Part shown: piece after piece, positions 36,126 through 44,575 of the stretch | Position numbering within the stretch: the stretch's first letter is position 1 | Layout: every line of letters begins with the position of its first letter | NCBI RefSeq assembly: GCF_001006305.1 | Contig: NZ_LBHJ01000020.1 | Coordinates: 372,001 to 436,000, forward strand | DNA from: Silvibacterium bohemicum | Lineage (GTDB): Bacteria > Acidobacteriota > Terriglobia > Terriglobales > Acidobacteriaceae | Length of the DNA stretch: 64,000 nt | Direction: 5' to 3' | Translations under genes and position numbers: made by a program | The notes under the pieces: generated by a model | The model's database searches: none | The model's input: the letters and a program-made list of their open reading frames with translations, nothing else | What the model was told of the DNA's origin: nothing

Positions 36126-37886
36126 TCACAGGTCTAAGTTGACTTGCGACTCGGGTGTCGAGCAACAGATCAAAGCATTCCCGGCTGCGGGCCGATCCAG
36201 AGGCTCGGGAGCGTAGCGCAACTTGCCATCCAGAATTCCGCACTCGCAGAGATGACAGACACCGGTGCGACAGGACCATCTCACCGGTACGTCGCACGCT
36301 TCCGCAAATTCGAGCAGACTCTTGAAACGATTGTCCCAGCGCACGGCCAGGCCGCTGCGACTGAAAGCCACGACAGGTCCGTCTCCCACCGCACCAGCTG
36401 GAGGATGTGGGGTCTTCGCTTCTTGGGACATTCCCGGTGTGGTTGAGTTCGCCGGTCCGAAGACCTCCTGATGTACCGCATCGGGAGGAACACCCAAGGA
36501 GTCGAGATCACGACGCAGGTCTGCGAGAAATCCCGCTGGCCCGCACAAATAGAAGTCGCCATCGGCCGGAATTCCAAGCCGTCGCAAGCTCGTGAGATCG
36601 AGGTGACCCTCGAGATCGAAGTCCTTACCGAGCTGATCTGCCGGCCCCGGCTTGCTGTATGCGACGATTGAGTGGCTTCCGGGAATAACGCCCAGAAGTT
36701 TTCTGGCCTCGTTGGCGAAGGCGTGCTCCTTCGCATTGCGCGCGGAGTGGATCCACCACACTTCGCGATGCGATTCTGCATCGCCCGATGCAAGAGCGTG
36801 CAGCATGGAAAGCAGTGGAGTGATTCCAACTCCAGCGCTCAACAGCACGACCGTGCGAGCACCGGACCGCAACACGAAATCGCCGCGCGGAGCGCTGACC
36901 TCGACGGTGTCGCCGATCTGTGTCGTGTCCGCAAGATAGCGGCTTCCCTGTCCTGTACCGCGCTTGACACTGATGCGATAGACGCCCGAAGCCGAAGAAC
37001 CCGAAATCGAGTAACTGCGAATGAGGGGATCTGAACCCTTATCGGGAACCAGCCGAAGCACGAGATACTGCCCCGGCAGTGCCGGAGGAAGCGGCGCGCC
37101 ATCGACCGCACTGAGCACGATTGACGTTACTTCGCTTGTCTCACGATGAACCGATGCCACCTTCAGAGCACGAAAGCCATTCCATGCAGGAGGAGGTGAA
37201 GCGGAGGTAGTCAGCCCCGCGTTTCCGCTGCGGATTTCCTTTTCATCTGCCTTGAGCAACGCCTCAAGAGAGTGTTTCCATCCCGCACTGAGCGCAGGAA
37301 TCTGGATTGCGATCGCGATGCGTTCGGGCTTGTGGTCTGGGAGGTACAGCAGAGAATCGATTTCAGCGACCGAAACCCTTCCCGCACCGTCGGCGATCTT
37401 TACAATTTCGTCTTCCGCACCGACTTCTCCCTCTTTGATTACGCGGCAATAGAACCCGGGCCTTCGATGCGAGACAACCAGGGCAGGCATCTGAGCGTTG
37501 TTCATCCGAATGCCGAGCCGATAGCAGGTGACGCGAGGCTGAGTCACCTCAAATACTGCGCTTCCGATCCGGAACCGGTCTCCGATGCAGACTTCATCAT
37601 CCGGTAGACCGTCAACGGTGAAGTTTTCGCCGAACTGTCCGTACTCGAAGTCATTCCGTCGGAGATGCGCTTCCCAGTACCGATAGGCCTGAATCTGATA
37701 GACCATCACGGCACGCTGCTCTCCTCCGTGGCCTTTCAGATCTGCCTGGCCATCGCCGTCCAGATTCAGCCGCCGGGCCGCGACACGGTGGGAAACGGAG
37801 CTCTTCCAGATAGCGGTGCGGACGAGTCTGTTTTGCCATTCAATTTCGCGTGGAAGCCCGACATTGACAGAAAGGAGTTTCGGCAT
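36126..37886 (-). CDS. MOSC domain - ferredoxin reductase - 2Fe-2S ferredoxin fusion oxidoreductase
   Basis: A 586-residue three-part electron-transfer protein. The N-terminal YiiM-like MOSC domain (about 1-215) has HGGEQRAVMVYQ, FGENFTVDGL and the molybdenum-cofactor Cys in TQPRVTCYRLGIRM. The middle is a PDR-type flavin reductase (about 240-470) with RSYSISGSS (flavin) and LLSAGVGITPLLSML (pyridine nucleotide). The C-terminus is a plant-type ferredoxin (about 500-586) with Cys in CRTGVCHLC and a last Cys near CCSTPES. YiiM-family MOSC proteins reduce N-hydroxylated compounds; fusion to its own electron chain suggests a self-sufficient reductase. The start ATG has a poor ribosome binding site. 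It lies between the RclA-like gene (67-base gap) and the cNMP kinase (26-base gap). Confidence 0.92.
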   Translation of the reverse strand: MPKLLSVNVGLPREIEWQNRLVRTAIWKSSVSHRVAARRLNLDGDGQADLKGHGGEQRAVMVYQIQAYRYWEAHLRRNDFEYGQFGENFTVDGLPDDEVCIGDRFRIGSAVFEVTQPRVTCYRLGIRMNNAQMPALVVSHRRPGFYCRVIKEGEVGAEDEIVKIADGAGRVSVAEIDSLLYLPDHKPERIAIAIQIPALSAGWKHSLEALLKADEKEIRSGNAGLTTSASPPPAWNGFRALKVASVHRETSEVTSIVLSAVDGAPLPPALPGQYLVLRLVPDKGSDPLIRSYSISGSSASGVYRISVKRGTGQGSRYLADTTQIGDTVEVSAPRGDFVLRSGARTVVLLSAGVGITPLLSMLHALASGDAESHREVWWIHSARNAKEHAFANEARKLLGVIPGSHSIVAYSKPGPADQLGKDFDLEGHLDLTSLRRLGIPADGDFYLCGPAGFLADLRRDLDSLGVPPDAVHQEVFGPANSTTPGMSQEAKTPHPPAGAVGDGPVVAFSRSGLAVRWDNRFKSLLEFAEACDVPVRWSCRTGVCHLCECGILDGKLRYAPEPLDRPAAGNALICCSTPESQVNLDL

Positions 37887-37953
37887 CGTATTCTAACTGG
37901 GGCAATAAAAAGAAAAGCCCGCAGCTCTCTGTCTATGATCTTGCAGCGCCTGA

Positions 37954-39351
37954 TTAAGATGCGCCAGCGGAAAACAGAGCGATCAACCCCTCCGGAATCG
38001 TAGGATGGGCGAGGACCGCCTCACGGAGATCGGTATAGGGCAGCTTACCGAGCATTGCGATCTGGACACATCCCATAATCTCGCCTGCTCCCACGCCGAA
38101 CGCCGCGAACCCAAGAATGCGATCGCTGTCGCGCTCTACCAGGCACTTCAGGAATCCGCGTGTTTCCACGAGGCTGCGTGCCCGCAATACGGCAGTCATC
38201 GGAATTTTGAAAAGACGATAGCCAATCCCCTGGGCTTTCGCCTCTTTCTCGCTCAATCCAATCCGCGCGTATTCAGGATCTGTGAAGAGACAGAAGGGCA
38301 CCTGTCTCCCGGTCGTCACGCGGTTCCCGCCGAGCAGATTGTCGCGGACCACGCGGAAATCGTCCTCGCTGATGTGCGTGAATTGCGGACTGCCCGCAAC
38401 CTCGCCCACCGCCCACACGTCTGGCGCGGTCGTTTCCAGACGCTCGTTAACTTTGATATATCTCCGCTCTGTCAGTTCCACTCCAGCGAGTTCGAGTCCG
38501 ATGTCCTTTGTATTTGGCTCGCGGCCGCTCGCCACCAGGAGATGCGTACCATGCAGCGACTTCGCCACGCCGTTCTGCTCGATCTCGACACGAACCGACC
38601 ATCCTGATACGCCGGAAACGCTTTTCACTCTGGCATTCAAAGCCAACTCGATGCCTTCGTCTTGGAACAATTGCTGCAGCCCTTCGGTGACATCGTCGTC
38701 TTCATGATGAATGACGCGATGGCCACGTCCTAAGACCGTGACCTGGCTGCCTAACCGGCGCATTGCCTGTGCGAACTCCAGCCCAACATACCCCGCTCCA
38801 AGAATGATCAGGTGCTCGGGCACGACATCGAGTTCCAGCGCCTCGACGTGAGTGAGCGGCTGGGCGGATGCCAGCCCAGGAATGTTGTCGATCACCGCGT
38901 GCGTCCCTGTGCCAATCACCACGCTCTTTCCAGTCAATAACCGCTTCGTTCCATCCGGCAGAGTCGCCTCAAGTATCTTTGGCCCCACAAAGCGTCCCGA
39001 TGCCATGATCAGCTCCGCTCCGCTTTGCTTATAGAGCGAGAGATGGACATCCACCAGTCCCTGGACCATCTTCCGCTTCCGCTCTCTCACCGCCGGCATG
39101 TGAACGTGGAAGCCGTCGATGTCGACTCCAAATTCTGCGCCGCGTCGAATATTGTGCGCCATCTGCGCAGTATGAATGACATTCTTACTTGGAAGACACG
39201 CGATGTTCGGGCACGAACCGCCGACATACTTGCGCTCTACTACCGCAACCTTCTGGCCTTGCCCTGCAAAGGTCCAGGCCAGAAGTTTCGAACCGGCGCC
39301 GCTGCCCAGAATGAGCAGATCGTAAACTTCCGGTGGCCCCTGAAAACTCAT
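37954..39351 (-). CDS. RclA/mercuric-reductase-like pyridine nucleotide-disulfide oxidoreductase
   Basis: A 465-residue flavoprotein of the class I disulfide reductase family. FAD-binding LLILGSGAGSKLLAW, the redox-active pair Cys47/Cys52 in GGSCPNIACLPSK, the NAD(P)-binding LIILGAGYVGLEFA, the second FAD segment VWAVGEVAGSPQFTHIS and the C-terminal dimerisation region with LAHPTIPEGL are all present. It lacks the metal-binding N-terminal domain and C-terminal Cys pair of true mercuric reductases. The DUF417 gene upstream (99-base gap) matches the RclA-RclC pairing known from reactive-chlorine resistance, so an RclA-like role is the preferred inference. ATG 39351 has GGAG upstream; the open frame continues 54 bases further. 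Confidence 0.88.
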   Translation of the reverse strand: MSFQGPPEVYDLLILGSGAGSKLLAWTFAGQGQKVAVVERKYVGGSCPNIACLPSKNVIHTAQMAHNIRRGAEFGVDIDGFHVHMPAVRERKRKMVQGLVDVHLSLYKQSGAELIMASGRFVGPKILEATLPDGTKRLLTGKSVVIGTGTHAVIDNIPGLASAQPLTHVEALELDVVPEHLIILGAGYVGLEFAQAMRRLGSQVTVLGRGHRVIHHEDDDVTEGLQQLFQDEGIELALNARVKSVSGVSGWSVRVEIEQNGVAKSLHGTHLLVASGREPNTKDIGLELAGVELTERRYIKVNERLETTAPDVWAVGEVAGSPQFTHISEDDFRVVRDNLLGGNRVTTGRQVPFCLFTDPEYARIGLSEKEAKAQGIGYRLFKIPMTAVLRARSLVETRGFLKCLVERDSDRILGFAAFGVGAGEIMGCVQIAMLGKLPYTDLREAVLAHPTIPEGLIALFSAGAS

Positions 39352-39450
39352 GCGTGCTCTTCTCCATTGTGAACGATTCATTGGCGAATCCCAGACGATT
39401 CGCATGCAAGTTGAAATGAAACAGACTCGAGACGTTGTCAGCTTTCACTC

Positions 39451-40008
39451 TTAGCAATTGTTCTCGGAGAGGATAGCTTTCCGGCCGAAATAGCTAATGA
39501 GGTAGAACGACACCCCGAAGGAGATGACATCCTTGAAAAGAAACAATCCCAAAAGGCTCATATACCTCATCACTGGAATCCCAGGGACGGAAATAATCGC
39601 GCCCGGAGTGCTTAGGAGCATGGTGCTGGTGATGAAGAACATGAGCGTTGTAATCAGTCCGCCCAGGATGCCGGCTTTAGGCTTGAAGTAGCCCGTGATG
39701 ATCAAGATCGCTGCAGTGATCTCAGTGAGCCCGATGATATCGGAGCCGATGTAAGGGCCGAATATTTTGAAGTGCCACCAGATGAGCGGGCTGTGCGAAA
39801 CCAGTGGGACAATGCCTTCAGCTCCTGGAGCAGTCATCTTAAAAGATCCGGCCCAAAGGAGCATAACTACCATGCCGAGACTGGTGACCAGGAAAGGGAT
39901 ATCGCGATCACTCACCCATGCAGCCAATTTGGTTAAACTACTTTTCGCGCCTATTGAAAGATCTTGCTTCTCCGCATTCATTGCTTGTGCCGACGAGGTC
40001 GTACTCAT
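39451..40008 (-). CDS. DUF417/YkgB (RclC)-like membrane protein
   Basis: A 185-residue inner-membrane protein with four hydrophobic segments (about 40-60, 85-108, 110-132, 150-180) and the family's landmarks: FKMTAPGAEGIVPLVSHSPL, GLTEITAAILIITGYFKP and LISVPG-type loops. In E. coli the homolog YkgB is RclC, part of the reactive-chlorine resistance operon. GGAAGGG precedes the ATG. It is the first gene of a four-gene operon (membrane protein, RclA-like, MOSC fusion, kinase), with a sigma-54-type promoter candidate about 180 bases upstream. Confidence 0.87.
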   Translation of the reverse strand: MSTTSSAQAMNAEKQDLSIGAKSSLTKLAAWVSDRDIPFLVTSLGMVVMLLWAGSFKMTAPGAEGIVPLVSHSPLIWWHFKIFGPYIGSDIIGLTEITAAILIITGYFKPKAGILGGLITTLMFFITSTMLLSTPGAIISVPGIPVMRYMSLLGLFLFKDVISFGVSFYLISYFGRKAILSENNC

Positions 40009-40185
40009 AATTTCCCTTCCTTATTTGTGGCTGATGATGTTGCATATAGGCGATTCGCCGATGAATACCTTCCAAACCCATCAGTGGCTGCCCGATTGGC
40101 GTAGAGCAGAGTGGATACTGTCAACGATGACCACGCGCTCGCTGGCCGATGCCCGGAATGATGAAAGTGCAGCCAACAAGCCTTC

Positions 40186-40201
40186 TGCATCCGAAGTACC
40201 A
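40186..40201 (-). promoter_or_regulatory. Candidate sigma-54 (-24/-12) promoter of the RclC-like operon
   Basis: On the minus strand: TGGTACT-TCGG-ATGCA. The invariant GG and GC are present at the correct ten-base separation. The -12 reads ATGC instead of TTGC. Weaker than the promoter at 44350-44365, but both share TTTGGTA at the -24 side. Confidence 0.5.
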
Positions 40202-40320
40202 AACTCGGGGATTTCCCTTTTTGCGGCAGCTTCCCGCGCTAAGTTCTTTCAACTCTGAAGATTGAAATTGCAGGGCGAGAACATAGCTCAATCTCCGGCG
40301 AATAAAGTTGCGACGAATTT

Positions 40321-40335
40321 CTGACAGTGACGGAT
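40321..40335 (-). promoter_or_regulatory. Candidate upstream activating element of the RclC-like operon
   Basis: CTGACAG-TGACGGAT (plus strand), about 120 bp upstream of the -24 box. The same two blocks, separated by five bases, occur about 95 bp upstream of the other sigma-54-type promoter (44461-44480). Confidence 0.4.
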
Positions 40336-40471
40336 ATCCGCGGTGAAGTTCGTCGCGATGCACAAGTGTTTATACAGAGCACTCACAAGGCATCCCGAAA
40401 CAAAGACAGCATGAAATGGCTGGGTTCTCGCTTTCGTTTTTCACCATGATGTCGACGCGCGAACGCCTCGA

Positions 40472-41479
40472 TCAACCACGTTGTTGTGCCGCTGGCCGCT
40501 CGATCCGGTTTGTCCATGGGCGGGCGGACCCGAGAAGTGCATTCACGCGTGCGAGGTATTCGACACCGGTTTTGCCTATCCAATCACGGAACGCGGCAGG
40601 ACCCTGCTGGGCAAAAACAGGTATGCCTTCCTTCCAGATCGCCCGGCCGCAAAGCACGCCGCTATAACCGGATTCGGCTTCATTCGCCAGTTCGAGAGAC
40701 TCGGTGAACTCGGAGATCGGAACGCCGGCGGACAGATAAATAAATGGTAGCTCGGTAACATCCGTCTGCTCTCTGAATCGATCTAACGCCTCACTTTTGC
40801 TGTATGCAGCGTCGCCGCCAAATGAGCGAGTGCCACTGACATGCCTCATCGAAATGGGTATCTCGACCTTCAGCACATCTACGCCATACCTTGGCTTGGA
40901 GAATTCCACCATCGAAGCTTTGACGATGGAAGGCTTCAACCGCGCATATTCGACACTCGCTTCACCGTGCCCAGCTACGTCGTATCCAACCGTTTCGACA
41001 AAGTACGGGACATCGAGGGCTCTGCACTCGTCTCCGATGCGTTCCACCCAGACATGTTTCTGGTCGTTGATCTCCTGCTGTTCGTAAGGACTGTAATAGA
41101 GCAGCACCTTGACGCAATCGGCTCCCGCTTCGACAAGCCGTCTCGCGCTCCAGTGCTCAAGTATTTCCGGAATGCGCCCAGGAACGTTGTTGTCGTACCC
41201 TGTCTTTTCATAACCGAGGAAGAGTCCCTTGCCGTGGCGACGCTGAAGAGCATCCAGTCCAAACTCTGGATCGAGCAAAATTGCTGACGCGTGCGGGGTC
41301 AACACATCGGTGACGATTGTCTTGATCTCATCGAGATCCCGATCGACAACGTTCGCGCGGCCATCTGCGACGAGCATTTTTTTCAGCGAGCCTCGCTGGT
41401 CGACGGCGACCGCCGCGATTACTGCCTTTTCATTCGAGACTTTGGATATGCCCGCATACTTTCCGATTGTTGCTTTCAC
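40472..41479 (-). CDS. lacD: Tagatose 1,6-diphosphate aldolase (LacD type)
   Basis: A 335-residue class I aldolase, closest in pattern to LacD, which splits tagatose 1,6-bisphosphate into dihydroxyacetone phosphate and glyceraldehyde 3-phosphate. Landmarks: AVAVDQRGSLKKML, ASAILLDPEFGLDALQ, LAYEKTGYD-like LGYEKTGYDNN, CVKVLLYYSPYEQQEINDQK, ERIGDEC, VDVLKVEIPI (Schiff-base Lys region), LPFIYLSAGV and GVLCGRAIW. GTG at 41479 follows GGAGGA at seven bases, an excellent site; the frame is open to ATG 41539, which would overlap the SDR gene. It is the last gene of the operon of hydrolases and SDR. A LacABCD set is not present here, so the aldolase may act on another ketose bisphosphate. Confidence 0.9.
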   Translation of the reverse strand: MKATIGKYAGISKVSNEKAVIAAVAVDQRGSLKKMLVADGRANVVDRDLDEIKTIVTDVLTPHASAILLDPEFGLDALQRRHGKGLFLGYEKTGYDNNVPGRIPEILEHWSARRLVEAGADCVKVLLYYSPYEQQEINDQKHVWVERIGDECRALDVPYFVETVGYDVAGHGEASVEYARLKPSIVKASMVEFSKPRYGVDVLKVEIPISMRHVSGTRSFGGDAAYSKSEALDRFREQTDVTELPFIYLSAGVPISEFTESLELANEAESGYSGVLCGRAIWKEGIPVFAQQGPAAFRDWIGKTGVEYLARVNALLGSARPWTNRIERPAAQQRG

Positions 41480-41513
41480 GCGTAATTCCTCCAGCCGGTG
41501 GTTGTAATGCTGA

Positions 41514-42290
41514 TCAGATTCCTTTAACTTCGCCGCCATCCATCCGTATGGAAGCTCCGGTCATCCATTTCGCCGCGGGTGACACAAGAAAGGCCATCAA
41601 GTCGGCGATCTCTTCTGGTTTGCCGAAGCGAGCGATACCGACTTCCTCCGGAAATTTTTTCATCCCCTCCTCCACGGTCAGGTTGTGTGCCGGCGCCCAT
41701 TTTCTAAAGAACGACTCTCTGCGCCCGGTCATCACAGCGCCAGGAACAACGCTATTCACCTGCACGCCATCCTTGATGCCCTGCTCCGCGAATGCTTTCG
41801 CGAGTGCGATAATCGCGGCGTTGATCGCAGCTACTGCGGCAAATCCCGGTTTCGGATCGAGAGCAGCGCTTCCGGAAATCAGCACCACGGAGCCATTCGA
41901 AGCCTTCAATGCATCCCAGGCTTGGATGGTCAGACGGCGTGCGCCGTGAAGCTTGAGAGCGGCGCCATCGTCCCATTGCGCATCGGTCATTTCGAACAGG
42001 TCGATCTGGGGCACGGCCCCTGCAATGTTCAGCAATGCATCGATTCTTCCAAAACGCTCGAGTGTACCTTTCACCAGAACTCCGGCTATCTCGGGTTCTC
42101 GAAGGTCCACATCATAGATCAACGATTGGGCGCCAGCCGCCTTAACCTCCGCAGCCGTTCGCTCCAACTCATCTTTATCTCTGGCGGCCAGTACAACAGC
42201 GGAGAAATCGCGAGCCAGGCGGATGGCGGTTGCCCGGCCTATCCCCTGACTGGCACCGGTAACAATAGCGACAGACTTTATAGCAGTCAT
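41514..42290 (-). CDS. SDR-family protein lacking the YxxxK catalytic motif
   Basis: A 258-residue short-chain dehydrogenase/reductase-fold protein. The cofactor-binding TGASQGIG (residues 11-18) and LLNIAG are present, and the Ser-bearing strand reads VVLISGSAAL. Where the catalytic YxxxK should be, the sequence is FAAVAAINAAIIALAKAF: Tyr is replaced by Val and Lys by Asn (bases around 41830-41850). The C-terminal SDR landmarks NSVVPGAVMTGR and ASIRMDGG remain. Dinucleotide binding is likely; standard oxidoreductase chemistry is not. AAAGG lies before the ATG. It lies between an alpha/beta hydrolase (48-base gap) and lacD (34-base gap). Confidence 0.88.
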   Translation of the reverse strand: MTAIKSVAIVTGASQGIGRATAIRLARDFSAVVLAARDKDELERTAAEVKAAGAQSLIYDVDLREPEIAGVLVKGTLERFGRIDALLNIAGAVPQIDLFEMTDAQWDDGAALKLHGARRLTIQAWDALKASNGSVVLISGSAALDPKPGFAAVAAINAAIIALAKAFAEQGIKDGVQVNSVVPGAVMTGRRESFFRKWAPAHNLTVEEGMKKFPEEVGIARFGKPEEIADLMAFLVSPAAKWMTGASIRMDGGEVKGI

Positions 42291-42338
42291 AGGTTTGCCT
42301 TTCCATCTGCTTCAATCCGAATTTGTTATGGCCGAACG

Positions 42339-43172
42339 CTAGCTTAAGAGAGTTTGACGCGCGGCCTCGAGGATCACGTCGATCACAACCTGCGGGTCCG
42401 AGATCATCGGAGAGTGATCCACAGGAGACGAGCGAATTTTTGCGCCCATGCGATTCGCCATGAATCGCTGGGTCTTCGGATTGATCATGCGATCCTCTTC
42501 TGCGACCAAGAACCATGACGGTTTTGATTTCCAGAGTGGCGCCGGCGCGGGCTGTTGAATGCATGGAACCCCGAGAGGCCGTTGCAAGGCCGCCGCAATT
42601 TTCGATTCATCGCGAGTAGCCTTGTGCGTGATCGCTCGGGGAAACGCATCGTCAGGCAGCCATACAAAGCCGTGAGAATCAGGAGCCATCGTCGGCGCTT
42701 CCGGAGAATTCGGGTTGAGATAGAAGACCTTGGCTACAGTCTCGCCTTCATCCGGTGCGAGCGCCGTGACATAGACCAAAGACTTGACCCGGTCTTCCCG
42801 CACTGCTGCGATCACCGCGCCAGAGTAGGCGTGCCCTACCAGCACGACCGGGCCGCTAGTCCGTTCCAGTACCTGGCTCAATGCCGTCGCGTCGTTGGTT
42901 AAGGACGTGAGCGGAAGGGGTGCGCAGATAACCTGAAAACCGTGGTCTTGCAGAGGAAGAATGACTTTGCTCCAGCAAGAACCATCGGCCCACGCCGCAT
43001 GCACGAGGATGATTGTCGAGTTCGGAGGGAATTGATTCCTCGCGGAACCATGCGAATCGGCGGCAGCTTCTGAGGTGTTTTGCGCCTGCGCCAATTCGCT
43101 AAAAGACCCCTTGAACAGCACACCCAGAGAAGTACCTGTAAGTGCGCCTAGAAATTTACGACGTTCCATCAT
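42339..43172 (-). CDS. Exported alpha/beta hydrolase
   Basis: A 277-residue hydrolase. A signal region (MMERRKFLGALTGTSLGVLFKGSF, Tat-like ERRKFLG) precedes an alpha/beta fold: ILVHAAWADGSCW, nucleophile elbow VGHAYSG (Ser, about residue 121), an acidic residue in AEEDRMINP and the catalytic His in SSPVDHSPMIS. This pattern fits the salicylate esterase/hydroxynitrile-lyase-like group also seen in many bacterial esterases. Substrate is unknown. GGGAG precedes the ATG pair at 43172/43169. It is the second gene of the sigma-54-type operon. Confidence 0.88.
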   Translation of the reverse strand: MMERRKFLGALTGTSLGVLFKGSFSELAQAQNTSEAAADSHGSARNQFPPNSTIILVHAAWADGSCWSKVILPLQDHGFQVICAPLPLTSLTNDATALSQVLERTSGPVVLVGHAYSGAVIAAVREDRVKSLVYVTALAPDEGETVAKVFYLNPNSPEAPTMAPDSHGFVWLPDDAFPRAITHKATRDESKIAAALQRPLGVPCIQQPAPAPLWKSKPSWFLVAEEDRMINPKTQRFMANRMGAKIRSSPVDHSPMISDPQVVIDVILEAARQTLLS

Positions 43173-43204
43173 CTTGCTCCCTGTTCAAATAAAAACTTCA
43201 AAAT

Positions 43205-43220
43205 GCCCGCATGTTCGGGC
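43205..43220 (-). terminator. Weak hairpin between the two alpha/beta hydrolase genes
   Basis: Perfect five-base stem GCCCG/CGGGC with a six-base loop, followed on the minus strand by T-rich but interrupted sequence (ATTTTGAAGTTTTT). It may be an attenuator or mRNA-processing hairpin; it is not strong enough to call a full terminator. Confidence 0.35.
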
Positions 43221-43278
43221 GCAATAAACCGATACGACCGCACGGTTTTGTGTAGAGAGATTAATCACAATGCAACCT

Positions 43279-44199
43279 CTACCTTCGCCCGGAGATATTG
43301 TTCGCCTTGAGGAACTCTTTCATCGCAGTGGCAATCTCCACGACATGTGTCTCGATCGCAAAGTGGCCGGTATCGAGAAAGCGAACCTGCGCATTGGGAA
43401 TGTCTTTTCGAAATGCTTCTGCTCCCGCAGGAACGAAAAACGGATCGTTCTTCCCCCAGATAGCCAGCAAAGGTGGTTTCGACTGGCGGAAGTACTCCTG
43501 GAACTTCGGATAGAGCTTTACATTTGAGGCATAGTCGAGAAACAGATCGAGTTGGATGTCCTTGTTTCCCGGGCGTTCCAGCAAAGCCGCATCCAGCGTG
43601 TACGATTCGGGCGCAACCGCTTCAGGATTTGCAACGCCGTATGTGTACTGCCAGCGAGTTCCTTCGAAATTCAGAATGTTTTGCCGGATCACTTCCCGGT
43701 TCGCCGGAGTCGGCTGAGCCCAATAGGTCCTGATCGGCCCCCACGCATCGCCAAGACCCTCTTCGTAGGCGTTGCCATTCTGCGAGACGATGCCTGTCAC
43801 TCGTTCCGCATGGCGCATCGCGAGACGCAGGCCTGTTGGAGCTCCGTAGTCAAAAACATAGATCGCATAGCGATTGAGCTTAAGGGCTTCCGTGAAGGCC
43901 TCCATCGTGCCGGCCAATGCGTCGAACGTATAGGCATATTTCCGTCCCTCCGGAACCTCCGTAAATCCGAACCCAGGCAGATCGGGCGCGATCACGCGAT
44001 ACTGATCAGCAAGACACGAAATCAGATTGCGGAACATGAACGATGAGGCGGGAAAGCCGTGCAGCAGGAGCACCACAGGCGCATCCTGGTCGCCGGCCGA
44101 TCGATAGAAAACCCGAACACCATCCACCTCAACTCTGTGGATTGACGTCACTGGCACCGATCCCGCGCTGGTTGCTTCTCCTACGTGAGTGTTACTCAT
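43279..44199 (-). CDS. Alpha/beta hydrolase, haloalkane dehalogenase/epoxide hydrolase-like
   Basis: A 306-residue soluble hydrolase. The oxyanion segment LLLHGFPASSFMFR, the nucleophile elbow VFDYGAPTG with Asp in the nucleophile position, DLPGFGFTEVP and the catalytic His in FLDTGHFAIETH place it with the Asp-nucleophile haloalkane dehalogenases and epoxide hydrolases. No signal peptide. The exact reaction cannot be read. AAGGAG precedes the ATG. It is the first gene of the operon behind the -24/-12 promoter at 44350-44365, with a leader of about 140 bases. Confidence 0.9.
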   Translation of the reverse strand: MSNTHVGEATSAGSVPVTSIHRVEVDGVRVFYRSAGDQDAPVVLLLHGFPASSFMFRNLISCLADQYRVIAPDLPGFGFTEVPEGRKYAYTFDALAGTMEAFTEALKLNRYAIYVFDYGAPTGLRLAMRHAERVTGIVSQNGNAYEEGLGDAWGPIRTYWAQPTPANREVIRQNILNFEGTRWQYTYGVANPEAVAPESYTLDAALLERPGNKDIQLDLFLDYASNVKLYPKFQEYFRQSKPPLLAIWGKNDPFFVPAGAEAFRKDIPNAQVRFLDTGHFAIETHVVEIATAMKEFLKANNISGRR

Positions 44200-44349
44200 A
44201 ACAACTCCTTCTCATTTGGTTACGTGTGGGATATCCCGATAAGCGCCCCCTAATAACACCGGTGGCGCTCTGCAAGAGCCGAACGCAGAGCAATGTCAAT
44301 TCTGCTCGTCGAGACATTCTGCGATCGGAAGGCACGCTACGAACCTGAG

Positions 44350-44365
44350 TGCAACCGCGATACCA
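44350..44365 (-). promoter_or_regulatory. Sigma-54 (-24/-12) promoter of the hydrolase/SDR/aldolase operon
   Basis: Minus strand TGGTATC-GCGG-TTGCA: GG at -24 and GC at -12 with exact spacing, matching TGGYAYN-N4-TTGCW. The gene for a GAFTGA-type activator ends about 320 bases upstream on the same strand. Confidence 0.7.
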
Positions 44366-44460
44366 AATCCGGAGCGTTCACTGCCGGAGCTTGCCGTGGG
44401 CTAAGTTCTTATTGATCTGTGGGATTTTTTCGCGTGGCGGACAAAAGCAACAAGCACTCG

Positions 44461-44480
44461 CTGACAGATGTGTGACGGAT
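44461..44480 (-). promoter_or_regulatory. Candidate upstream activating element
   Basis: CTGACAG-ATGTG-TGACGGAT (plus strand), about 95 bp upstream of the -24 box, with a second CTGACAG at 44489-44495. It shares its two blocks with 40321-40335. Confidence 0.45.
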
Positions 44481-44575
44481 GCCCAACACTGACAGGATTT
44501 GGTCGCCGGCTTCGTCGCATCTGGGGATGCGTCTCTCTCGCGTGGCATCCCTTCAATGTCGGAGCGAAGCTATCG

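Larger units (their letters stand above)
40009..40471. other. Intergenic regulatory region upstream of the RclC-like operon
   Basis: 463 bases containing a sigma-54-type promoter (40186-40201) and an upstream element shared with the other sigma-54-type promoter (40321-40335), where TGACGGATATCC includes the palindrome CGGATATCCG. No gene was recognised. Confidence 0.5.

Noticed and set aside
40005-40202. 65-residue minus-strand open frame upstream of the RclC-like gene
   Set aside because: It overlaps the start of the RclC-like gene and covers its leader and promoter; composition is not protein-like.
44524-44551. Inverted repeat GGGATGC/GCATCCC
   Set aside because: Seven-base arms with a 14-base gap are expected by chance in GC-rich DNA and nothing links it to a promoter.
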